A stretch of DNA of 33,308 nucleotides from Pseudomonadaceae bacterium (GTDB lineage Bacteria; Pseudomonadota; Gammaproteobacteria; Pseudomonadales; Pseudomonadaceae). The notes under the pieces are model-generated. The model ran no database searches. It saw only the letters and a program-made list of their open reading frames with translations, and was not told the DNA's origin. Where the stretch lies: positions 1-33,308 of the forward strand of contig JAUVZY010000026.1 in the NCBI GenBank assembly GCA_030602315.1, given 5' to 3'. Positions 1 to 7,991 of the stretch are shown one piece after another (position 1 is the first letter of the stretch; every line of letters starts with the position of its first letter). Made by a program: the position numbers and the translations under genes.

Positions 1-31
1 GGTGCAGAACCTGCTCCCCGAGGGGGCCTAG
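1..31 (+). CDS. possible 3' end of an upstream gene
   Basis: One frame is open from the window edge to a TAG at 29-31 and would encode a tail ending in QNLLPEGA. Only about ten codons are visible, so no family can be named and the reading may be chance. A small hairpin follows at 43-57, which fits the end of a transcript. Confidence 0.3.
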   Translation, partial: VQNLLPEGA

Positions 32-42
32 CGGCGCCAGTG

Positions 43-57
43 GGTGCCACGGGCACC
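43..57 (+). terminator. short GC hairpin after the possible upstream gene
   Basis: GGTGCC and GGCACC form a six-base-pair stem with a three-base loop. There is no T tract after it, so it is at best a weak or Rho-assisted terminator. It lies 84 bases before the next start codon. Confidence 0.25.
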
Positions 58-140
58 GGGTGGGCGGCGTTGCCGCTCACCGACGCAGTACGCGGAGTCG
101 GCAGTCTCGCGAATCTTGAAAACGATAAGAGGAGAACGCC

Positions 141-1079
141 ATGAAAATGAAACCGCTTGCCCTGACAACTGCCCTGCTGGCCGGTAGCGCGACCATCGCC
201 CTGCCCGCCCTCGCCCAGCAAACCACCAGCCCCGGCACCCAGGGTCAGCAGACCCAGGGCCAGACCCAGCAGCAAGGCGCGCAGGGTACGCAGGGGCAGA
301 CCGGCGGCAGCTCGGTGCGCGTGAGCCGCGAAGTGGTCGATGAGGTCGATGACCTGCGCGAAACCATCGCCGACCTGGTCGAGCGCGTGCGCGATGCGGG
401 CGAAAACATGGGCTATGCCAACTGGCAACAGCACCAGAGCCAGCTTGACCAGATGGAGCGGCAGCTCGAACAGATGGAGCAGACGCTGGATGAGAAGCAG
501 GACCAGACAGATGCCGTCTGGACCACCTGGCTTGGCGGCGAGGATTACCGGGTCACGGTCACCGAGCAGGTGAACCAGCTCGGCAACATGCTGAGCCAGT
601 TGGCGACCATACTCGGCGGCACGCGTGGCACGTCGAGTGCCGAGGCGACGGTGGGCGACCGCCTGATCGACCAGGTCGACGAAGTCCGCGAAGCGGTCGA
701 GGATCTGGTCGAGGCGCTGGAAGACGGCGGTGCCGAGTTCGGCATGGCGCGAAATCAGCCGCGCTTCCAGCAGATTCGGCAACGCCTCGAGGCGATCGAG
801 ACGCGCCTCAACGAGCGCACCGGCATGACCGATGACCAGTGGAGCACCTATCAGGGCGGCCAGGAATACGGCATGCAGATTTCGCAGAGCCTGAACGAGC
901 TCTCCGACATCCTCACCAGCCTGTTCCAGCAGGGCGGTGGCCAGGGCACCCAGGGCATGGGCCAGGGCCAAGGCATGGGACAAGGCCAGGGCCAAGGACA
1001 AGGTCAGGGGCAAGGCCAGGGCCAGCAGCGCGGCCAGGGCGCCCAAGGCGGCCAGACCGGCGGTGCCGGCAGCCGCTGA
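141..1079 (+). CDS. secreted Gln/Gly-rich protein with an internal duplication
   Basis: The 312-residue product starts with a clear Sec signal peptide (MKMK, a hydrophobic stretch, then ALA-Q near residue 26), so it is probably periplasmic or secreted. After a low-complexity TQGQ linker (about 28-57) come two related, mostly helical units, at about 66-160 and 176-267. Each carries a VDE/VDD-x-RE-x-(I/V)-x-DLVE start and a TD-x-x-W-x-T-x-x-GG-x-x-Y block followed by an N-x-L-x-x-x-L helix. The C-terminal tail (about 267-305) is almost pure GQ repeats. AGAGGAG lies just before the ATG and supports the start. I do not recognise the family. The duplication suggests a structural or binding role rather than an enzyme, and there is no lipobox cysteine. 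Confidence 0.85.
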   Translation: MKMKPLALTTALLAGSATIALPALAQQTTSPGTQGQQTQGQTQQQGAQGTQGQTGGSSVRVSREVVDEVDDLRETIADLVERVRDAGENMGYANWQQHQSQLDQMERQLEQMEQTLDEKQDQTDAVWTTWLGGEDYRVTVTEQVNQLGNMLSQLATILGGTRGTSSAEATVGDRLIDQVDEVREAVEDLVEALEDGGAEFGMARNQPRFQQIRQRLEAIETRLNERTGMTDDQWSTYQGGQEYGMQISQSLNELSDILTSLFQQGGGQGTQGMGQGQGMGQGQGQGQGQGQGQGQQRGQGAQGGQTGGAGSR

Positions 1080-1087
1080 GGCCACGG

Positions 1088-1110
1088 AGGCCGCCTGAGC
1101 CGGGCGGCCT
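1088..1110. terminator. hairpin between convergent genes
   Basis: AGGCCGCC and GGCGGCCT pair perfectly over eight bases with a seven-base loop. It lies 8 bases after the secreted-protein stop and before the convergent mmsA stop, so it could end both transcripts. No strong T run follows on either strand. Confidence 0.4.
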
Positions 1111-1166
1111 TCGCCTTGCCGTGTCGCACCCCGCGTCGCCGGCTGCGGGGCGCTCTCGGGCCGGCG

Positions 1167-2663
<1,497 letters not shown>

Positions 2664-3053
2664 GGGCCTCTCCTGTTTGGCGGACGTGGTGTTCAATCAA
2701 TGCCAGCCGGCCGTGGCCGTCAAGTCGGGCTCGGCCCCGGTGCCGGTACGCCCCGCCGGCCTGCCGCAGCCGCCTGCGCGCACCGGCCGGCATCTGCCGA
2801 TCAGCGCTGGCGCCACCCGCCATCCGCAGCAGCCCGCGCCGCACCGCCGCCCACGGGCGCCGGCATGCCAGAGCCTCGGCGATCACGCCCGGCGCTATTC
2901 GCTGGAAGTAGTCCGAACGGCCAAAACCGGTACTGAAGGACGCTGGTCGGAACGCGCATTTCGTGCAATCTTCCGCGCTCAAATTTTTTCAAGTCGTTTC
3001 CGCTTCGTCGGAGGCGGCAGATCGCCCACTTTTTCACTTCAGGACATCCATTC
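2664..3053. other. 390-base divergent intergenic region between mmsA and ndh
   Basis: This gap must hold the promoters of both divergent genes. The part nearest ndh (about 2980-3050) is locally AT-richer, with a T6 run near 2985-2994 and a GGACA site before the ndh ATG. I could not place a -35/-10 pair with confidence. Short open frames on the minus strand give arginine/alanine-rich products with no recognisable domain, so I call no gene here. Confidence 0.4.
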
Positions 3054-4349
3054 ATGCATCGCATCCTCATCGTCGGCGGTGGGGCCGGAGGGCTGGAACT
3101 TGCCACCCGCCTGGGCCGCACGCTGGGCAAGAAGCGCCGCGCGCAGGTCACGCTGGTCGACGCCAATCTGACCCACATCTGGAAGCCGCTGCTGCACGAA
3201 GTCGCCGCCGGCTCGCTGAACACCTCGGAAAACGAGCTGAACTACGTGGCCCAGGCCAAGTGGAACCACTTCGAGTTCGAGCTGGGCAGCATGTGCGGGC
3301 TGGACCGGGCCAACAAGCGCGTCCTGCTGGCACCGATGACCGACGAGAACGGCACCGAGCTGGTGCCGCCGCGCACCCTGGACTACGACAGCCTGGTGAT
3401 CGCCGTCGGCAGCCGCACCAACTTCTTCAACACCCCCGGCGCCGCCGAGCACTGCATCTGCCTGGACAGCCTGCAGCAGGCCGAGAACTTCCATCAGAAG
3501 CTGCTCAACCTCTACCTCTCGGCGCATGCCCGGCGCACCGCCGACGGCACCGTCAGCATCGCCATCGTCGGCGCCGGCGCCACCGGGGTGGAGCTGGCCG
3601 CCGAGCTCAACCACGCCGCCCGCGAGCTGGCCGCCTACGGTCTCAAGGGCATCCAGCCGCAGAACATGGCCATCACCATCATCGAGGCCGGCCCCAAGGT
3701 GCTGCCGGCGCTGCCCGACCGCATCAGCCAGCCGGTGCACGCCACGCTGAACAAGCTCGGCATCACCGTGCTGACCAGCGCGCCGGTCAAGGAAGTAACC
3801 GCCGAGCACATGCTGATCGGCGACGGCACGCTGGTGCCGGCGGTGCTCAAGGTCTGGGCCGCCGGCGTGCGCGCACCGGCCTTCCTCAAGGATCTCGATG
3901 GGCTGGAAACCAACCGCATCGACCAGCTGGTGGTGCGCCCGACCCTGCAGACCACCCGCGACGACGACATCTTCGTGCTCGGCGACTGCGCCGCCTGCCC
4001 GCTGGGCGACGGCAGCGACAAGACCGTGCCGCCGCGCGCCCAGGCCGCCCACCAGCAGGCCTCGCTGCTGGCCAAATCGCTCGCCGCCCGCCTGGACGGC
4101 AAGCCGCTGCCCGAATACCGCTACAAGGACTATGGCTCGCTGGTCTCGCTGTCGAGCTTCAGCGCAGTCGGCAACCTGATGGGCAACCTGATGGGCAGCG
4201 TCAAGCTCGAAGGCTGGCTGGCGCGGATGTTCTACGTCTCGCTGTACCGCATGCACCAGATGGCCCTCTACGGCCTGGTGCGCACCGGCCTGCTGATGCT
4301 CAGCGACCGCATCGGCCGCAGCACCGAACCGCGCCTGAAACTGCACTGA
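3054..4349 (+). CDS. ndh: type II NADH:quinone oxidoreductase (NDH-2)
   Basis: The 431-residue flavoprotein oxidises NADH and passes electrons to quinone without pumping protons, acting as a peripheral enzyme on the inner face of the cytoplasmic membrane. The FAD-binding Rossmann motif GGGAGG is at residues 8-13 and the NADH-binding motif GAGATG at 173-178. The FVLGDCA segment that closes the FAD site and the AQAAHQQA quinone-side helix follow. The C-terminal part is amphipathic, as expected for membrane docking. The start is supported by alignment of the GGGAGG motif with the usual NDH-2 N-terminus. It is monocistronic: divergent mmsA lies upstream and a repeat element lies just after the stop. 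Confidence 0.95.
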   Translation: MHRILIVGGGAGGLELATRLGRTLGKKRRAQVTLVDANLTHIWKPLLHEVAAGSLNTSENELNYVAQAKWNHFEFELGSMCGLDRANKRVLLAPMTDENGTELVPPRTLDYDSLVIAVGSRTNFFNTPGAAEHCICLDSLQQAENFHQKLLNLYLSAHARRTADGTVSIAIVGAGATGVELAAELNHAARELAAYGLKGIQPQNMAITIIEAGPKVLPALPDRISQPVHATLNKLGITVLTSAPVKEVTAEHMLIGDGTLVPAVLKVWAAGVRAPAFLKDLDGLETNRIDQLVVRPTLQTTRDDDIFVLGDCAACPLGDGSDKTVPPRAQAAHQQASLLAKSLAARLDGKPLPEYRYKDYGSLVSLSSFSAVGNLMGNLMGSVKLEGWLARMFYVSLYRMHQMALYGLVRTGLLMLSDRIGRSTEPRLKLH

Positions 4350-4353
4350 GCCT

Positions 4354-4448
4354 GTAGGGTGGTCAACGACCGCCAGGTCTTGACCACCGCAGGCAACCTG
4401 CCGACGCCGGCCCAACGGCGGACAAGGCGGCGCCGTTGTCCGCCCTAC
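4354..4448. repeat. GTAGGGTGG-type intergenic inverted-repeat element, copy A
   Basis: The element opens with GTAGGGTGG and closes with CCGCCCTAC, so its ends are inverted. It holds two hairpins: GGTGGTCAA (4358-4366) with TTGACCACC (4380-4388), and GGCGGACAA (4417-4425) with TTGTCCGCC (4436-4444). It starts 5 bases after the ndh stop. Related units occur after the GMC gene (27759-27845) and after sbcC (33259-33290). It looks like a REP-like dispersed element that may also act as a terminator or mRNA stabiliser. Confidence 0.7.
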
Positions 4449-4557
4449 GGACTATCCGCGCGGCGGGCGCCTAGGCGACACCCGGGACCGCCGGTAGACT
4501 TGGGCCTTTTGGGCCGCGTCCTGTTGGCGGTCTGCCGTCTGCGAGGCTGTCGTACGC

Positions 4558-6294
4558 ATGGAACACCACGAATCCCTCCCCTTCCTGCGTGAAGCGCTGC
4601 TGTTTCTCGGCCTTGCCGGCATTCTGATTCCGCTGTTGCAGCGCTTTCGCATCAATCAGGTGCTGGGCTTTCTAACCGTCGGCCTGCTGGTCGGTCCGCA
4701 TGGCGTGGCGCTGTGGGTCGACGAGTTTCCCTGGCTGGCCAACTTCACCTTCCCCCGCGAGGAGGGCGTGCAGGCGCTGGCCGAGCTGGGGGTGATCTTT
4801 CTGATGTTCCTGATCGGCCTGGAGCTGTCGGCCCAGCGCATGTGGGCGATGCGCCGCTGGGTGTTCGCCGGCGGGCTGACGCAGGTGCTGGTCAGTGCCC
4901 TGCTGATCGGCGCGCTGGCGGCGTATTTCGGCAACGATGCCAAGGTGGCGGTGGTGCTGGGCCTGGTGCTGTCGCTGTCGTCCACCGCGGTGGTGATCCA
5001 GCTGCTGTCGCAGCAGCGCGCGCTGGCCTCGCCGATGGGCCAGGCCACCTTCGGCGTGCTGATGCTGCAGGACCTGGCGGTGGTGCCGGTGCTGATCCTG
5101 GTCGATCTGCTGGCGCGCCCCTCCACCGAGGGCATGGGCATGGTGGTGGGCCTGACCCTGCTCAAGTCGGTGGCCACCGTGGCGATCATCTTCGTGGTCG
5201 GCCGTCGGGTGGTCGGGCCGCTGTTCCGCGGCTTCGCCCGTCAGCACCAGCCGGAAGTGTTCATGGCGCTGATCCTGCTGGTCACCCTCGGCATCGCCGC
5301 GGTCACCGCCAAGGTCGGGCTGTCGATGGCGATGGGCGCCTTCCTCGCCGGCCTGTTGCTGTCGGAGACCGAGTACCGCCACGAGGTGGAAGTCACCGTC
5401 GAGCCGTTCAAGGGCCTGCTGATGGGCCTGTTCTTCATGACCGTGGGCATGGGCATCGACGTGCGCCTGCTGGGCACCAACGGGTTCTGGCTGATTTCCT
5501 CGGTGATCGGCCTGATGGCGATCAAGGCGGCGGTGGCGATGACGGTGTTCCGCATCGGCCGGCTGTCCTGGGGCCGCTCGCTGGAGGGCGGCCTGCTGCT
5601 CAGTCAAGGCGGCGAATTCGCCTTCATCGTGGTCGGCGTGGCCGCCACCACCGGCTTGATCGACGGCGACATCGCCCAGTTCATGCTGCTGGTGGTGAGC
5701 CTGAGCCTGATGGCCACTCCGCCCTTGGCGCGCCTCGGCCGGCTGCTCGGCGAGCGGCTGGACAAGGCGGTCGGGCCGCACGCGCAGCTCGAGCAGGGCG
5801 AGCTGGTGGATGCCGACCTGCGTGGCCATGTGGTGATCGCCGGCTTCGGCCGGGTCGGCCAGCTGCTGGCCGGTGTACTGGAGAATCAGGGCGTGCCCTA
5901 TGTGGCCATCGAGCACGATGCGCACGTCGCCTACCGCCTGCGCGCCGAGGGCCGGCCGGTGTTCTACGGCAACGCCGCCAAGCCCGAGCTGCTGCGCAAG
6001 CTGCACACCTCGCAGGCGGCGCTGTTGCTGGTGACCATGGATCAACCTGGTGCAGCCATGCACACCGTTCGCGCAGCACGCGCCGACTACCCGCAACTGC
6101 CGATCTTCGCCCGCTCCAGGGACGAGCAGCACGCCCGCGAACTGCGCCAGGTTGGTGCAACGGCGGTCGTGCCGGAAACCCTGGAGGCTGGCCTGCAGCT
6201 CTCCTCGTTCGCCCTGCACACCCTCGGCCTGCCGGAGTCGGACATCATCAGCGCGCTGGAAGCCGAGCGCGACCGGCGCGTCCACGCCCACTGA
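4558..6294 (+). CDS. CPA2-family cation:proton antiporter with RCK_N (TrkA-N) domain
   Basis: The 578-residue inner-membrane protein has the Na+/H+ exchanger fold (about residues 10-390, roughly twelve hydrophobic segments) followed by a cytosolic RCK_N nucleotide-binding domain (about 422-540). The glycine motif GFGRVG lies at 429-434 and the fold ends with the acidic ligand region around IEHD. This architecture is that of the KefB/KefC/YbaL group, which exchanges K+ or Na+ for H+ and is gated by nucleotide or thiol ligands. Which cation and which ligand cannot be read from the sequence. It is separated from ndh by the repeat element and from nasR by 56 bases, so it is probably its own unit. 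Confidence 0.9.
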   Translation: MEHHESLPFLREALLFLGLAGILIPLLQRFRINQVLGFLTVGLLVGPHGVALWVDEFPWLANFTFPREEGVQALAELGVIFLMFLIGLELSAQRMWAMRRWVFAGGLTQVLVSALLIGALAAYFGNDAKVAVVLGLVLSLSSTAVVIQLLSQQRALASPMGQATFGVLMLQDLAVVPVLILVDLLARPSTEGMGMVVGLTLLKSVATVAIIFVVGRRVVGPLFRGFARQHQPEVFMALILLVTLGIAAVTAKVGLSMAMGAFLAGLLLSETEYRHEVEVTVEPFKGLLMGLFFMTVGMGIDVRLLGTNGFWLISSVIGLMAIKAAVAMTVFRIGRLSWGRSLEGGLLLSQGGEFAFIVVGVAATTGLIDGDIAQFMLLVVSLSLMATPPLARLGRLLGERLDKAVGPHAQLEQGELVDADLRGHVVIAGFGRVGQLLAGVLENQGVPYVAIEHDAHVAYRLRAEGRPVFYGNAAKPELLRKLHTSQAALLLVTMDQPGAAMHTVRAARADYPQLPIFARSRDEQHARELRQVGATAVVPETLEAGLQLSSFALHTLGLPESDIISALEAERDRRVHAH

Positions 6295-6319
6295 GGTAGC
6301 GCGGGCGCGCTTCTTGCTT

Positions 6320-6342
6320 CGGTCGGTATTCACCGACCGAGG
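6320..6342 (+). promoter_or_regulatory. perfect hairpin adjoining the nasR ribosome-binding site
   Basis: CGGTCGGT (6320-6327) and ACCGACCG (6332-6339) form an eight-pair stem with an ATTC loop. The likely Shine-Dalgarno GAGG (6339-6342) begins on the last base of the 3' arm, and the nasR ATG is at 6351. The palindrome could be a protein operator, an mRNA structure that limits ribosome access, or the end of the antiporter transcript. It lacks a T tract. Confidence 0.5.
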
Positions 6343-6350
6343 CGCTGCCA

Positions 6351-7658
6351 ATGACCCCGCGAAAACTGCCCGCCACCCTGCGTTTCATGCTCGCCGCCCG
6401 GCGCAGCGAACTGCTGGGGCTGGAAGATCTGACCCGCACCTGCGAACTGGTGACCAAGGTCAGCCGGCTGGTCCACGCCCTGCAGAAGGAGCGCGGCTAT
6501 TCCAACATCTACCTCTCCGGCAGCGACCCGCGCCGCCTGCAGCAGCTGGACACCTTCAGCCAGGACGTCGACAGCGCCGAGCGCGAAGTGCGCGAGGCAC
6601 TGGAGGCGATGGATCTGGACAGCCTGCACGGCGGCGACAAGACCCGCCTGTACAGCCGCATCGCCTTCGCCCTCTACAGCCTCGACGAGCTGCCGGGGCT
6701 GCGCCGGCGCATCCGCGAGCAGCGCATCGCGCTCGCCGACGCCACCGCCGCGCTGGTGCGGCTGATCGGCGGGTTGCTGGCGGTGGTGTTCGAGGCCGCC
6801 GACACCGCCGCCGACCCGGACATCACCCGCGCGCTGGTGGCGCTGTTCAACTTCATGCAGGGCAAGGAACTGGCCGGCCAGGAGCGCGCCGCCGGGGTGG
6901 TCGGCTTCGCCCAGGGCTATTTCGACGCCGAGCGCGTCGAGCGCCTGCAGCAGCTGATCGAAGGCCAGGAGCGCTGCTTCGCCACCTTCGTGCGTTTCGC
7001 CAGCGGCGAGGCGCTGACCCGCTGGCATGCGCTGTGCGACGACAGCCTGAGCAAGCAGGTCGCCCAGTTCCGCGACATCGCCCTGCGCACCAGTGCCGAG
7101 GCCAAGGTCGACCAGCAACTGTGCGAGCTGTGGTTCGAGCTGCAGACCCGCCGCATCGACGCCATGAAGGCGGTGGAAACCCAGCTCGAATGGGACCTGC
7201 TGGAACGCTGCCGGCAGAGCATGGAGCAGATCCGCAAGGAGCTGGACAGCCACCGCCTGCTGCTCGACCGGCTTGCCGAACTCGGCACCACCAGCGAGCA
7301 GGCCAAGCTGTTCAGCGTCCAGGCCCGCGAACTGGACAGCCCGCCGGCCGATGGCATGACCGACGCGGTGGAGCGCTCCACCCTCGAGCTGCTGCAGCTG
7401 CAGACCCAGCGCCTGCAGCGGGTCAACGACGAGCTCAAGGAAGCCCGCCAGGCGCTCAACGAGCGCAAGCTGATCGAGCGGGCGAAGAAACTGTTGATGG
7501 AGCAGTACGACCTCAGCGAGAGCCAGGCCCACACCCGCCTGCGCCAGGCGGCGATGGATCAGGGCCTGCGCCTGGACGATCTGGCCGAGCGCCTGCTCGC
7601 CAGCGCCGCCGGCAACGCCCCGGCGCGCCCCGCCCCGCGCCCGCACGGTCGCCGCTAG
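6351..7658 (+). CDS. nasR: nitrate/nitrite-responsive transcription antiterminator NasR
   Basis: The 435-residue protein has an N-terminal NIT sensor domain (about 30-290) and a C-terminal ANTAR RNA-binding domain (about 345-410). Seen in the NIT domain are the LQKERGYS helix near residue 45 and the FMQGKELAGQERAAG block near 165-180, both typical of nitrate/nitrite sensing. The ANTAR part carries the three-helix pattern ending in QAHTRLRQAAMDQG. In Klebsiella, NasR binds nitrate or nitrite and stops terminator formation in the nasF leader. Here the leader of the next gene contains a matching hexaloop hairpin and terminator. A short Pro/Arg tail follows the ANTAR domain. It lacks a receiver domain, unlike NasT-type ANTAR proteins. 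Confidence 0.93.
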   Translation: MTPRKLPATLRFMLAARRSELLGLEDLTRTCELVTKVSRLVHALQKERGYSNIYLSGSDPRRLQQLDTFSQDVDSAEREVREALEAMDLDSLHGGDKTRLYSRIAFALYSLDELPGLRRRIREQRIALADATAALVRLIGGLLAVVFEAADTAADPDITRALVALFNFMQGKELAGQERAAGVVGFAQGYFDAERVERLQQLIEGQERCFATFVRFASGEALTRWHALCDDSLSKQVAQFRDIALRTSAEAKVDQQLCELWFELQTRRIDAMKAVETQLEWDLLERCRQSMEQIRKELDSHRLLLDRLAELGTTSEQAKLFSVQARELDSPPADGMTDAVERSTLELLQLQTQRLQRVNDELKEARQALNERKLIERAKKLLMEQYDLSESQAHTRLRQAAMDQGLRLDDLAERLLASAAGNAPARPAPRPHGRR

Positions 7659-7733
7659 GCCGCCGCGCCAAAACGCCTCGAAAGGCACCCATTCAAGGCA
7701 CGCCGGCCGGCGCACGCTCCGCATTGGCGCCTG

Positions 7734-7756
7734 CCGCCGGCCTCGCCCGCCGGCGG
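7734..7756 (+). terminator. GC hairpin 75 bases after nasR
   Basis: CCGCCGGC and GCCGGCGG make an eight-pair stem with a seven-base loop between the nasR stop and the predicted nrtA promoter. No T run follows, so it may be a weak terminator or only a GC-rich palindrome. The rest of 7659-7850 shows no open frame I would call, and I found no clear NtrC site in it. Confidence 0.35.
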
Positions 7757-7851
7757 TGCGGCCCGGACATCCTCTCGCCGCCCCCGCCAAGTGCTTGATT
7801 CACGGTCAATCCCGCAATCGTTGCAGGCTTATCGACGGTGTTTGCCAAGGT

Positions 7852-7866
7852 TGGCACGGCGGCTGC
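7852..7866 (+). promoter_or_regulatory. sigma54-type -24/-12 promoter of the nrt operon
   Basis: TGGCAC at 7852-7857, five bases, then CTGC at 7863-7866 match the sigma54 pattern TGGCAC-N5-TTGC with one mismatch. The GG and GC dinucleotides have the required spacing. It predicts a start near 7878 and a leader of about 114 bases before nrtA. Sigma54/NtrC control is known for the Klebsiella nasF operon, so the site fits nitrogen-limitation control. Confidence 0.65.
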
Positions 7867-7915
7867 TAAGGATCTCTCAGCCGAGATTCACCACGGCCCA
7901 CAACCCTCGACTTCA

Positions 7916-7929
7916 GGACAACGGCGTCC
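7916..7929 (+). promoter_or_regulatory. ANTAR-type hexaloop hairpin in the nrtA leader
   Basis: GGAC (7916-7919) and GTCC (7926-7929) enclose the six-base loop AACGGC. The loop has A at position 1 and G at position 4, the key bases recognised by ANTAR proteins. The 3' half of the hairpin uses bases 7921-7929, which are also the 5' arm of the terminator, so the two structures exclude each other. This is the expected P2 hairpin. A partner P1 hairpin with the same loop rule is not obvious between 7878 and 7915. Confidence 0.65.
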
Positions 7930-7969
7930 ACCCCTCTCCCCAGCGGAGCAGGCGTGGCGCCGTTTTTTT
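7921..7969 (+). terminator. intrinsic terminator in the nrtA leader
   Basis: ACGGCG (7921-7926) then CCAC (7928-7931) pair with GTGG and CGCCGT at the 3' side, with a bulged T, and seven T residues follow at 7963-7969. It lies 22 bases before the nrtA ATG with no gene between, so it can only attenuate the operon. It is the likely target of NasR antitermination. Confidence 0.85.
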
Positions 7970-7991
7970 ATGCTCGCAAGGAAACCGGACC

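Noticed and set aside
7843..7856. TGCC-AAGGTT-GGCA as the first ANTAR hairpin (A1/G4 loop)
   Set aside because: It overlaps the -24 element, lies upstream of the predicted transcript start, and is 60 bases from the second hairpin, much too far for the usual two-hairpin motif.
7791..7991. N-terminal extension of nrtA
   Set aside because: It would translate the sigma54 promoter, the ANTAR hairpin and the terminator; the Tat signal and a good ribosome-binding site place the start at 7992.
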